Assembly: GCA_947245515.1 (NCBI GenBank)
Contig: CAMXQV010000008.1
Coordinates: 1 to 48,693 of the forward strand
Direction of reading: 5' to 3'
From: an uncultured Clostridium sp.
Lineage (GTDB): Bacteria; Bacillota; Clostridia; TANB77; CAG-508
Length of the DNA stretch: 48,693 bases
The notes beneath the pieces were generated by a model that was not told the DNA's origin, made no database searches, and was given only the letters and a program-made list of their open reading frames with translations. Both the position numbers and the translations under genes were made by a program. Shown here one piece after another: positions 39,089 to 48,693 of this stretch (within the stretch, counting starts at the first letter, position 1; every line of letters begins with the position of its first letter).

Positions 39089-39202
39089 TTTTTTGTTATA
39101 AAACTTTCTTTTTATAATTTTCTATTTTTTCCGTAAGAATTCACCTATTATCATATTATTATAAAATCATATTTTTATTGTATTATTAATATATTTTTAT
39201 AG

Positions 39203-40459
39203 GTGATTTTAGTGAAAAATATATTAAAACTATTATTTATTATTATTTTTATTTTTTCCTTTCTATTTTATAATATAACTGTTTTTGCAGACGATTTGAA
39301 TTTTGAAAATGAACTTGAGACTTCTTCTTTTCAAACTGAACATTCTAGTACAAAAGAAAACCTTAAATTAAATTCTCGTTCTTGTATTGTTTTAGATCGA
39401 ACTAGTAAAAAAATCCTTTATGGTAAAAATGAATTTAATAAAGTAAAAATGGCTTCAACTACTAAAATAATGACTGCAATAGTTGTTATTGAGATGGATG
39501 ATTTAAATAAAACAATTGAAGTTTCTAAAAAAGCTGCTAATACTGGGGGATCAAGATTAGGTTTAAGAACTGGAGATAAAATTACTATTCATGACTTATT
39601 ATATGGATTAATGTTATGTTCTGGAAATGATGCAGCAGTAGCACTTGCAGAGTGTACAGCAGGAAGTATACCTGAATTTTCTAATCTTATGAACGATAAG
39701 GCTACAGAACTTGGATTATTAAATAGCCATTTTGAATCTCCTCATGGATTAGATTCTGACAATCATTATACTACTGCCTATGAGTTAGCAAAATTATCTG
39801 ATTATGCTTTGAAAAATAAAACTTTTTTACAATTAGTTGGTACTAAAAATTATACTGTAACAATTAATGGTAATCCTAAAAATTTATCTAATACAAATGA
39901 GTTACTTGGAAATTTAAATGGTGTATATGGTATAAAAACTGGTTTTACAAATGGTGCGAATCGTTGTCTGGTTACATCTTGTAAAAGAGGTAATATGGAT
40001 ATTATTTCTGTTGTTTTAGGTGCAGATACTAAAAATTTTAGAACTCAAGATAGTGTTAAACTTATTGAATATGCTTTTAGTAATTTTGATTATGTTGATA
40101 TAAAAGATATTGTTAATTCTAAATTTGAAGAATGGAAATCACAGAATATTGAAACTTTTTCTATTAATAAAAAAAGCTTTAATTGTAATCTTGATATTGG
40201 TTTTTCAGATTTAAATAATTCTATTTTTCCAATAAGAAAAGATGAAAAAGATAATATTCAATTTACTATAAATGTTAATAGAGATTTTATTGCTCCTATT
40301 AATAAAGGAACTGTTATTGGAAATATAGATGTTTATACTGATTCTACTGATTTGATTAGTCTACCTATATATATATCAGACGATATTGATAAAAACACTG
40401 TTTTTGATTATTTTTACTATTTTATAAAAAACTTTAATACCATTTGCTCTTTTAGATAA
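39203..40459 (+). CDS. D-alanyl-D-alanine carboxypeptidase (PBP5/DacF-like)
   Basis: MASTTKIMTAIVVIE (SxxK), CSGNDAAVALAE (SxN), GIKTGFTNGANRC (KTG); GTG start at 39203 or 39212. Confidence 0.93.
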   Translation: MILVKNILKLLFIIIFIFSFLFYNITVFADDLNFENELETSSFQTEHSSTKENLKLNSRSCIVLDRTSKKILYGKNEFNKVKMASTTKIMTAIVVIEMDDLNKTIEVSKKAANTGGSRLGLRTGDKITIHDLLYGLMLCSGNDAAVALAECTAGSIPEFSNLMNDKATELGLLNSHFESPHGLDSDNHYTTAYELAKLSDYALKNKTFLQLVGTKNYTVTINGNPKNLSNTNELLGNLNGVYGIKTGFTNGANRCLVTSCKRGNMDIISVVLGADTKNFRTQDSVKLIEYAFSNFDYVDIKDIVNSKFEEWKSQNIETFSINKKSFNCNLDIGFSDLNNSIFPIRKDEKDNIQFTINVNRDFIAPINKGTVIGNIDVYTDSTDLISLPIYISDDIDKNTVFDYFYYFIKNFNTICSFR

Positions 40460-40476
40460 GAAAACCTATAAATAAG

Positions 40477-40506
40477 ATATATAGAATAGAAATTATTCTA
40501 TATATT
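40477..40506 (+). terminator. Terminator hairpin after the dacF-like gene
   Basis: atatatagaata-gaaa-ttattctatatat followed by T-rich tract. Confidence 0.6.
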
Positions 40507-40576
40507 TATTTTTTGTATTACTATTATCTTTTTAACTGTCATCAAATTTTTATATAAATTATTTTTTGTATAAAAA

Positions 40577-40685
40577 GAGTCTTAAGAATTTATATGCAAT
40601 AGCAATTGCTTATAAATTTTAAGAAACTCAATAATTATCTTGTACAGAAAGTCCTCCTAATAGGCTTCTTTAGCTATTGAGTTTC
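40577..40685. repeat. Two adjacent imperfect hairpins in a convergent intergenic region (possible ncRNA or palindromic element)
   Basis: gagtcttaagaatttata...tataaattttaagaaactc, then gaaactcaata...tattgagtttc. Confidence 0.45.
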
Positions 40686-40735
40686 AGCAATTACAGATAA
40701 AGTATGCTGTGTAGAATTTTCCTACAATATAAAAA

Positions 40736-40783
40736 ACTACAGAAAAAATATTACATAATACTTTTCCTGTAGCTTTTTTATAG
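40736..40783 (-). terminator. Terminator of acpP
   Basis: aaaaaactacagaaaaaatattacataatacttttcctgtagctttttta. Confidence 0.6.
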
Positions 40784-40789
40784 ACTTTG

Positions 40790-41032
40790 TTATTTTACAT
40801 TTTCTTTTATGTATTCTACTACATCTTCTACTGTTACAACTTTTTCTGCATCACTATCTGGGATTTCTATATCAAATTCTTCTTCAAGAGCCATTACTAA
40901 TTCTACTATATCTAATGAATCTGCTCCTAAATCATCTATAAATGATGCTTCCATTGTTACTGCGTTTTCTGCAACACCTAATTGTTCTACAATAATTCCT
41001 TTTACTTTTTCTAATACTTCTTCTGAACTCAT
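40790..41032 (-). CDS. acpP: Acyl carrier protein
   Basis: 80 aa with [21 protein letters not shown] phosphopantetheine site; aggaggtgaact RBS. Confidence 0.97.
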   Translation of the reverse strand: MSSEEVLEKVKGIIVEQLGVAENAVTMEASFIDDLGADSLDIVELVMALEEEFDIEIPDSDAEKVVTVEDVVEYIKENVK

Positions 41033-41174
41033 TATACGAGTTCACCTCCTCTCAAGTTTTATAATGACTTATTCATTAATCTTCTTTTTTATAGTTCATT
41101 TATATTATATGTTCTTATATTTGTCAAGTGAATTATAAAAATATTTTTATTTTATACTATGTAGTCGCTTTTTT

Positions 41175-42197
41175 TTACTGTTTTTTTCCTTCAAATGCTT
41201 CTATCATTTTATCTACTGCTTTGTTTTCAACAAACTTTTCAGCTTGTATTAGTGTATATTCAAATAATATAGCATCACTGCTTCCATGTGCTTTTACAAC
41301 AGGTTTTTTAACTCCTAAAAATAGTGCTCCACCATATGATTTATAATCCATTGATTTAGAAAGTTGTTTTATTGGTTTATGTGCTATTAAATATGAGATT
41401 TTAGATAGTATATTTTGTGTGAAGCTTTCTGTTAGTGTTCTTTTTACAAATTTTCCAAGTCCTTCTGTAGTTTTTAGAAATACATTTCCTGTAAATCCAT
41501 CTGTTACTATTGCATCTATTTTTCCTGTAAATGCATCTCTTCCCTCTACATTTCCAACGAAATTTATATCTAATTCTTCTGATTTTTCCTTTAATAGTTT
41601 ATAGCTTTCTTTAACTAATTCATTTCCTTTTGTTTCTTCTGTTCCTATATTTAATAGTCCGATTGCAGGTTTTTTAATTCCAAAGGTATTTTGTAAGTAT
41701 ATACTTGACATTTGTGCAAATTGTAATAGGTTTATTGGTTTGCAGTTTGTATTTGATCCAGCATCTATTAATAGTAGTTGGCTTTTATAGGCTGGCAATA
41801 TTCCTGCTAGTGCTGGTCTGTCTATTCCTTTTATTCTTCCTACTAATAGTGTTGCTCCTGTAAGTAAGGCTCCTGAGTTTCCTGCTGAAATAAATACGTC
41901 CCCTTCTCCTTCTTTTAGCATTTTAAATCCTACAACCATTGATGAATCTTTTTTGTGTTTGATTGCTATTGTTGGTGTGTCTTCCATTTGTATGGTTTCT
42001 GTTGCATTTTTTATTTTTAATCTTTCTGATACTTGTTCTATTTCTTTTCCTGTAAATTCTTTTATTTTTTCTCGTATCCTTTCTTCTTTTCCTATTAGTA
42101 TTACTTCAGCTTTTATTTTGTTTATTGCATTTATCGCTCCTTGTATATTGGCATCAGGGCTATTGTCTCCTCCCATTGCGTCAAGAAGTATTTTCAT
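41175..42197 (-). CDS. plsX: Phosphate acyltransferase PlsX
   Basis: LLDAMGGDNSPDANIQGA, GNSGALLTGATLLVGRIKGI, IDAGSNTNCKP, VTDGFTGNVFLKTTEG. Confidence 0.96.
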   Translation of the reverse strand: MKILLDAMGGDNSPDANIQGAINAINKIKAEVILIGKEERIREKIKEFTGKEIEQVSERLKIKNATETIQMEDTPTIAIKHKKDSSMVVGFKMLKEGEGDVFISAGNSGALLTGATLLVGRIKGIDRPALAGILPAYKSQLLLIDAGSNTNCKPINLLQFAQMSSIYLQNTFGIKKPAIGLLNIGTEETKGNELVKESYKLLKEKSEELDINFVGNVEGRDAFTGKIDAIVTDGFTGNVFLKTTEGLGKFVKRTLTESFTQNILSKISYLIAHKPIKQLSKSMDYKSYGGALFLGVKKPVVKAHGSSDAILFEYTLIQAEKFVENKAVDKMIEAFEGKKQ

Positions 42198-42313
42198 AAT
42201 AAGGTTTCCTCCCTTTGTTTTTATAATTATATTTTGTCTTACCTTATTTTATTATTAAATTATTAAAAAATCAATAAAAAATAGTAAAAAATTTACCTTT
42301 CAGTATTATATAT

Positions 42314-42507
42314 GTTACAGTTCAGTATATAGCTTTTTAAATAAGTTATCTAAGCTTTCAAATCTTGATTTTTAGAGTAGATAATTAAATAAAAGGAAGC
42401 AAAATATTTTAGATATTTTCTTCCCTTATATAAAATAAATACTCACTAAAAAATCAAGATTTGTAGTACTTAGATATTAGGAAAATAGCCATATACTGAA
42501 CTGTAAC
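42314..42507. mobile_element. MITE-like element 2, about 194 bp near-palindrome with candidate 8-bp TSD
   Basis: TIR gttacagttcagtatatagct / agccatatactgaactgtaac (1 mismatch in 21); flanking ttatatat at 42306-42313 and 42508-42515; inner arms caaatcttgattttt / aaaaatcaagatttg. Confidence 0.7.
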
Positions 42508-42565
42508 TTATATATATACTACATAAAAATTTTAATTCTTTATTTTTTAATATTGACAAATAAAA

Positions 42566-42593
42566 AAACGATTCTTTGAATCGTTTTTTTATA
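42566..42593 (-). terminator. Terminator of tuf
   Basis: aaaaaacgattc-ttt-gaatcgtttttt. Confidence 0.85.
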
Positions 42594-42600
42594 ACTAAAA

Positions 42601-43803
42601 TTATTCTATAATGTCTGCAACAACACCTGAACCAACTGTTCTACCACCTTCACGAATAGCGAATCTTAATCCTTTTTCTATAGCGATTGGTGTAATTAAT
42701 TCAATTGTCATTGATACGTTATCTCCAGGCATTACCATTTCTGTTCCAGCTGGTAATTCAATAACTCCTGTAACGTCTGTTGTTCTAAAGTAGAATTGTG
42801 GTCTATATCCATTAAAGAATGGTGTATGTCTTCCACCTTCATCTTTAGTTAATACATAAACTTCTGATGTGAATTTTGTATGTGGATTTATTGTTCCTGG
42901 TTTACATAGTACTTGACCTCTTTCGATGTCTTTTCTATCTATACCTCTTAATAGTACACCTATGTTGTCTCCAGCTTCTGCTTTGTCTAATAATTTTCTG
43001 AACATTTCTACACCTGTTACAACTGTTTTTCTTCTTTCAGCTGTTAAACCGATGATTTCAACTTCGTCTTGTAATTTAACTTCTCCTCTTTCTACTCTTC
43101 CTGTTGCAACTGTTCCACGTCCTGTAATTGTGAATACGTCTTCAACTGGCATTAAGAATGGTTGATCTATTGGTCTTTCTGGTGTTGGAATGTAACTATC
43201 AATTGCTTCCATTAATTCTTTCATTGGTTTGTATACTTCTTCTTCAGGATTTGTTGATGTACTTTCTAGTACTTGTAATGAAGATCCTTTTACGATTGGA
43301 ATATCGTCTCCTGGGAAACTATATTCAGATAATAGGTCTCTAACTTCCATTTCAACTAATTCTAATAGTTCTGGGTCATCAACCATATCACATTTGTTTA
43401 AATATACTACTATATATTTAACTCCAACTTGTCTTGCAAGTAAGATGTGTTCTCTTGTTTGTGGCATTGGTCCATCTGCTGCTGATACTACTAATACTGC
43501 ACCATCCATTTGAGCAGCACCTGTAATCATGTTTTTAACGTAGTCAGCATGACCTGGACAGTCAACGTGTGCATAGTGTCTTGCATCTGTTTCATATTCA
43601 ACGTGTGCTGTGTTAATTGTAATTCCTCTTGCTTTTTCTTCTGGAGCACCATCGATTTGATCATATGCTTCGTATTGTGCTTTTCCTAATAATGATAAAT
43701 ATTTTGTTATTGCTGCTGTTGTTGTTGTTTTTCCGTGGTCTACGTGACCAATTGTACCAATGTTAACATGTGGTTTTGTTCTTTCAAATTTAGCTTTTGC
43801 CAT
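42601..43803 (-). CDS. tuf: Elongation factor Tu
   Basis: 400 aa; [53 protein letters not shown]. Confidence 0.99.
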   Translation of the reverse strand: MAKAKFERTKPHVNIGTIGHVDHGKTTTTAAITKYLSLLGKAQYEAYDQIDGAPEEKARGITINTAHVEYETDARHYAHVDCPGHADYVKNMITGAAQMDGAVLVVSAADGPMPQTREHILLARQVGVKYIVVYLNKCDMVDDPELLELVEMEVRDLLSEYSFPGDDIPIVKGSSLQVLESTSTNPEEEVYKPMKELMEAIDSYIPTPERPIDQPFLMPVEDVFTITGRGTVATGRVERGEVKLQDEVEIIGLTAERRKTVVTGVEMFRKLLDKAEAGDNIGVLLRGIDRKDIERGQVLCKPGTINPHTKFTSEVYVLTKDEGGRHTPFFNGYRPQFYFRTTDVTGVIELPAGTEMVMPGDNVSMTIELITPIAIEKGLRFAIREGGRTVGSGVVADIIE

Positions 43804-44013
43804 TTTTAATCCTCCTTATTTTAAGTTAGTTATTGGTATTGAAGGATTTTTTTTACAATATAGATGCTATATTTCTCACTTTTTTCCTTCAATTATAACT
43901 ACTTTATTTAATTTTAAATTTAATAACTTAATTATATGCCTGTATTCTATAACATTTTTATAAAAAATGCAAGCCTTTTTTATTTTGTTTTATTAAGTTA
44001 ATAATATTCTTTT

Positions 44014-46098
44014 TTAGTCTTCTTTTTTACTTCTTGATGCAACAATGTTATCATGTACAGATTTTGGAACTTCATCGTAATGGCTTGGTTCCATTGAATA
44101 GGTTCCTCTACCTTGTGTTCTTGAACGTAAGTCTGTTGCATAACCAAACATTTCAGAAAGTGGTATAAAGGCATGAATTTCTTGCATTCCGTCATTTCCG
44201 TCCATTCCTTCCATTCTACCACGTCTTGAGTTTATGTCTCCTATAACATCTCCCATATATTCTTCTGGAACTGTTATTTCAACTTTCATAATTGGTTCTA
44301 GTATAACTGATTTTGCTTGTTTACATCCTTCTTTGAAGGCCATTGATGCTGCAATTTTGAAGGCCATTTCTGATGAGTCAACTTCATGGTATGATCCATC
44401 TACTAAAGCTACTTTAAAGTCGATAACTGGATATCCAGCTAAGATACCACTTTCAGCTGCTTCTCTCATACCTTGTTCAATTGGTTTAATATATTCTTTT
44501 GGAACTGCTCCTCCAACGATTTTGCTTTCAAATTCAATTCCTTTTCCAGCTTCTAATGGTTCCATTTCAAACCAAACATCACCATATTGTCCTTTACCTC
44601 CAGATTGACGAATAAATTTACCTTGAACTCTTACGCTATTTCTAATAGTTTCTTTGTAAGCAACTTGTGGTTTACCTACATTACATTCAACTTTAAATTC
44701 TCTTTTTAATCTATCTACAATAATATCTAGGTGCAATTCACCCATACCAGCTATTATTGTTTGACCTGTTTCATGGTTTGTATATGCTTTAAAGGTTGGA
44801 TCTTCTTCTGCTAGTTTTGATAATGCTATTCCCATTTTTTCTTGTGCTGCTTTATCTTTAGGTTCAATAGCAATGTCTATAACTGGCTCTGGGAATTCCA
44901 TAGATTCTAGTATTATTGGATGATCTGGATCACATAAAGTATTTCCAGTTGTTACTTCTTTTAATCCAACTGCTGCTGCAATATCTCCAGCATATACTTT
45001 GTCTATGTCTTCTCTATGATTTGAGTGCATTTGAAGTATTCTTCCAACTCTTTCTTTTTTGTCTTTACTTGAGTTTAATACTGTTGAACCTGATTCTAAG
45101 GTTCCAGAATATACTCTAAAGAAACATAGTTTTCCAACAAATGGATCTGTAGCTATTTTAAAAGCTAAAGCTGCAAATGGTTCTGAATCTGAAGTTTTTG
45201 CTTCTGTTTCTTCCCCTTCTGATGTTTCACCTTTGATATGTGGTATATCTAATGGTGATGGCATATATTCAACAATTGCATCTAGTAATTCTTGAACTCC
45301 TCTATTTTTATATGATGAACCACATGTTACTGGTACTATTTTGTTTGCTATTGTACCAACTCTTAAACCTTTTTTGATTTCTTCTTCTGTTAGTTCTTCA
45401 CCTTCTAGATATTTCATCATTAATTCTTCATCTTGGTCAGCTACTGATTCGATCATTGAACTTCTGAATTGTTCAGCTTGTTCTTTCATATCTTCTGGTA
45501 TATCTGTTTCTTCAATTTCTTGTCCTAAATCATCTTTATGGATAAAGGCTCTCATTTTAATTAAATCTACTATACCTTTGAAGTTATCTTCGCTTCCTAT
45601 TGGTAATTGGATTGGAACTGCATTTGCTTTTAATCTATTTTTTAATTGATCAACACAAAGCATAAAGTTTGCTCCAACTATGTCCATTTTATTTACATAT
45701 ACCATTCTTGGTACATTGTATTTGTCTGCTTGTCTCCATACAGTTTCTGTTTGTGGTTGAACTCCACCTTTTGCTGCTAATACTGTTACAGCTCCATCAA
45801 GTACTTTTAATGATCTTTGTACTTCTACTGTAAAGTCAACGTGACCTGGTGTATCTATTATATTGATTCTGTTGTTTTTCCAAAAACATGTTGTACATGC
45901 TGATGTAATTGTTATACCTCTTTCTTGTTCTTGTTCCATCCAGTCCATTGTAGCAGCACCTTCATGAACTTCTCCTATTTTATGTGTTTTTCCTGTATAG
46001 AATAAAATTCTCTCTGTTGTTGTTGTTTTTCCGGCATCAATATGTGCCATTATTCCTATATTTCTAGTTTTTTCTAGTGGGTATGCTCTTCCTGCCAT
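44014..46098 (-). CDS. fusA: Elongation factor G
   Basis: 694 aa; [42 protein letters not shown]. Confidence 0.99.
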   Translation of the reverse strand: MAGRAYPLEKTRNIGIMAHIDAGKTTTTERILFYTGKTHKIGEVHEGAATMDWMEQEQERGITITSACTTCFWKNNRINIIDTPGHVDFTVEVQRSLKVLDGAVTVLAAKGGVQPQTETVWRQADKYNVPRMVYVNKMDIVGANFMLCVDQLKNRLKANAVPIQLPIGSEDNFKGIVDLIKMRAFIHKDDLGQEIEETDIPEDMKEQAEQFRSSMIESVADQDEELMMKYLEGEELTEEEIKKGLRVGTIANKIVPVTCGSSYKNRGVQELLDAIVEYMPSPLDIPHIKGETSEGEETEAKTSDSEPFAALAFKIATDPFVGKLCFFRVYSGTLESGSTVLNSSKDKKERVGRILQMHSNHREDIDKVYAGDIAAAVGLKEVTTGNTLCDPDHPIILESMEFPEPVIDIAIEPKDKAAQEKMGIALSKLAEEDPTFKAYTNHETGQTIIAGMGELHLDIIVDRLKREFKVECNVGKPQVAYKETIRNSVRVQGKFIRQSGGKGQYGDVWFEMEPLEAGKGIEFESKIVGGAVPKEYIKPIEQGMREAAESGILAGYPVIDFKVALVDGSYHEVDSSEMAFKIAASMAFKEGCKQAKSVILEPIMKVEITVPEEYMGDVIGDINSRRGRMEGMDGNDGMQEIHAFIPLSEMFGYATDLRSRTQGRGTYSMEPSHYDEVPKSVHDNIVASRSKKED

Positions 46099-46136
46099 TT
46101 TTTATATTTCCCCCTTTCGTTTCTCTCTGTTATATT

Positions 46137-46244
46137 AATATTTGTAGTAAAATTTCCTAAATCGAACTACTGAATTTGTTTTAAGACGAAGGTGTAATTT
46201 GGTACATCGAGGTTTAAAACAAATAACGAAACTGTACAAATATT
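46137..46244. repeat. Palindromic hairpin element, copy 1 (fusA-rpsG spacer)
   Basis: aatatttgta...tttgttttaagacgaaggtgtaatttggtacatcgaggtttaaaacaaa...tacaaatatt. Confidence 0.7.
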
Positions 46245-46268
46245 ACTTATAATATGATTTTCAAATTC

Positions 46269-46394
46269 AAATTTTCATAAAAAGTGATGAGATGTGCATT
46301 TTTGATATTTGTTTTAAGACGATGGTGTACGTTGGTACATCGAGGTTTAAAACAAATATCGAAAATGTGCAGATTATTGCTTTTTATGAAAATT

Positions 46395-46396
<2 letters not shown>
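46269..46396. repeat. Palindromic hairpin element, copy 2 (fusA-rpsG spacer)
   Basis: aaattttcataaaaag...gatatttgttttaagacgatggtgtacgttggtacatcgaggtttaaaacaaatatc...ctttttatgaaaatttt; about 55-nt arms; core nearly identical to copy 1. Confidence 0.8.
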
Positions 46397-46940
<544 letters not shown>

Positions 46941-46950
46941 TTACGTATAA

Positions 46951-47005
46951 TGCTTATTTATCTATTCTAAATTTAAGTACCTTAATTTAGACAAAATAAC
47001 AAGCA
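46951..47005 (-). promoter_or_regulatory. Hairpin in the rpsL-rpsG spacer (possible S7 leader structure)
   Basis: tgcttattt...tctaaatttaag-tac-cttaatttaga...aaataacaagca inverted repeat. Confidence 0.35.
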
Positions 47006-47038
47006 CTACAATATGTCTTCTGAGCTTAATTAACTCTA

Positions 47039-47452
47039 TTATTTTTTAGGTTTTTTAGCTCCATATTTAGAACGCGCTTGCATTCTATCTTTAACACCTG
47101 CTGTATCTAATGTTCCTCTAATGATATGGTATCTAACACCTGGAAGGTCTTTTACCCTACCACCTCTTATTAAAACAACACTGTGTTCTTGTAAGTTATG
47201 TCCTATACCTGGTATATAAGATGTAACTTCATAACCATTAGAAAGTCTTACTCTGGCAACTTTTCTTAAAGCAGAGTTTGGCTTTTTAGGTGTAACTGTT
47301 TTTACAACTGTACATACTCCTCTTTTTTGTGGAGCTCTATTATTTGTTAATTTTTTGTTTTTTGAGTTCCATCCATGTTGAAGAGCTGGCGCTGTTGATT
47401 TTGTTACTCCTGTTTTTCTTCCTTTTCTTACTAATTGATTAATTGTTGGCAC
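47039..47452 (-). CDS. rpsL: 30S ribosomal protein S12
   Basis: [49 protein letters not shown]. Confidence 0.99.
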   Translation of the reverse strand: MPTINQLVRKGRKTGVTKSTAPALQHGWNSKNKKLTNNRAPQKRGVCTVVKTVTPKKPNSALRKVARVRLSNGYEVTSYIPGIGHNLQEHSVVLIRGGRVKDLPGVRYHIIRGTLDTAGVKDRMQARSKYGAKKPKK

Positions 47453-47595
47453 TTAAATTTCACCTCCTATTTTTATGTTATATTTTATGCATATTTTTTT
47501 CTACATAAAATATGATTTTTGTTACGGAATTGCATAGTTCAAGCAATCTACTATAACATTTTATATTTTACCATGTTTTACCTGTTTAGTCAATA

Positions 47596-47629
47596 AAAAA
47601 CTTGGATTTTTGTTTCCAAGTTTTTTATT
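47596..47629 (-). terminator. Intrinsic terminator downstream of the 47704 gene
   Basis: aaaaaacttgg-atttttgttt-ccaagtttttt. Confidence 0.75.
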
Positions 47630-47703
47630 CTAATTTATGTTCTTTTAATCTATATATTTTTTATTATTCTATCTAGTTCAAAGAAATAATATAATATGCT
47701 TAG

Positions 47704-48693
47704 CTATTTACCCAATTCTTCTTTTGATCCATTTCCTATATTCTCTTTTTCACTTGCTGATTTAGCAGCTTGCTTTTCAATACTTCCTTCACTATTTTCT
47801 ACATTAAATTGCTCTTTAAATTGTTTTTCGTCCCAACCTTTAAAGAAATTTTCAATATCATATAAATCTTCATCAATATTATTAGATAATTCTTGTAATT
47901 CATGTAATTCTTGTTCATCCTTAGTATTATATTTTCTTCCACTAGTTAAAGCTTTATTTCTATTAAATTTTTTACCTTTTATTAATGCTCCTGATTTTTG
48001 TTCAGCTTTTGTATATTTTCTCAATTTAAGCTTTTCAAATAGGTTCAAGCCTTCTAAATTATGTGTTAATTCAAAAGGTAATTCTTCTTTATTATATATT
48101 GAAGAAATATATCCTTTAATTAAATCTGGATTGTTTTGAATAGCTTGTATTACTGCTGGATTAATTTTTCTATATAAATTTCTTGATGCAATTCCCTTCC
48201 CAGCAATGTCTTTACAAATTCCCTTAATATCTAATCTTTTAAATTTATCCTTTTTCTCTTCTTGTGCACTGAAAATACTAGAACTTTTTGTTTCACCATT
48301 AGTATTTGATATTGTTACAAAACCAATTTTTTCATCTATTATTATTGATGTTTTTTCTATTTGCTCCATTACTTGTGTACCAGTTGAATTTGATGTTGTT
48401 TTATCATTTAAATTTAAATGAATATTTTTGTAATCTTCATTAATTATATCCTTTTGAATCTTTTTACCAAGTTCTTCTATTGGTTCCTTTGATAATACAT
48501 TATGTACTTTATTCTTTTTTTCTGTATTTAATGTTATATTAGCTGTTTCAATTTGATCTGGTTGCAAGTGTATATTTTTATAGTCACTGTTCATATCTTT
48601 TAAAATATTATTGCCTTTTTCTTCTAATTGTTGTTTTACTTTTTCCTCTTCTTGTCTTGCTTTTTCCTCTTCTTGTCTTGCTTTTTCCTCTTC
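47704..48693 (-). CDS. Charged coiled-coil hypothetical protein, N-terminus truncated by window edge
   Basis: frame stays open upstream of the track Met (48594) to the window edge, encoding EEEKARQEEEKARQEEEKVKQQLEEKGNN...; internal DYKNIHL repeats. Confidence 0.65.
   Translation of the reverse strand, partial: EEEKARQEEEKARQEEEKVKQQLEEKGNNILKDMNSDYKNIHLQPDQIETANITLNTEKKNKVHNVLSKEPIEELGKKIQKDIINEDYKNIHLNLNDKTTSNSTGTQVMEQIEKTSIIIDEKIGFVTISNTNGETKSSSIFSAQEEKKDKFKRLDIKGICKDIAGKGIASRNLYRKINPAVIQAIQNNPDLIKGYISSIYNKEELPFELTHNLEGLNLFEKLKLRKYTKAEQKSGALIKGKKFNRNKALTSGRKYNTKDEQELHELQELSNNIDEDLYDIENFFKGWDEKQFKEQFNVENSEGSIEKQAAKSASEKENIGNGSKEELGK

Noticed and set aside
40605-40620. caattgcttataaatttt as a further copy of MITE 1 terminus
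   Set aside because: Too many differences from caatcgcttaaaatttt and explained better by the local hairpin.
43158-43513. + strand ORFs inside tuf
   Set aside because: Antisense shadows of a highly conserved gene.

Overview
This is a low-GC window from a spore-forming Firmicute (Clostridia-like; it carries spo0A). Most of it is ordinary housekeeping: leuS, a GltD-like oxidoreductase, a family-4 uracil-DNA glycosylase with a frameshift, an LD-carboxypeptidase, pgeF, an MFS transporter, addB, an OGG-like glycosylase, a YitT-family gene, an Elp3-like radical SAM gene, rnc, spo0A, a YigZ-family gene, an HI0933-type flavoprotein, a methionine gamma-lyase-like gene, dacF-like, acpP, plsX and the str cluster rpsL-rpsG-fusA-tuf. 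The accessory content stands out. Two adjacent giant surface-protein genes (1800 and 2005 aa) each look like signal peptide, thioester-domain-like N-terminus, Ig/isopeptide-like modules and a C-terminal TM without LPXTG. One of them contains five 705-bp tandem repeats in a II-I-II-I-I order. Their promoters share a fixed-spacing architecture (GTAATA-N5-GTAATA-N35-TTTCCGTA-N50-TTGACW-N16-TAAAAT). I also see two different MITE-like palindromic elements, one with an apparent 8-bp target duplication; two related long hairpins between fusA and rpsG; a dispersed GGGGACGGAG-type motif that sits at gene 3' ends; a degraded C5-methyltransferase locus; and a tyrosine-recombinase fragment downstream of spo0A. 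I found no tRNA, rRNA or CRISPR array. All family calls come from reading motifs, not from database searches.
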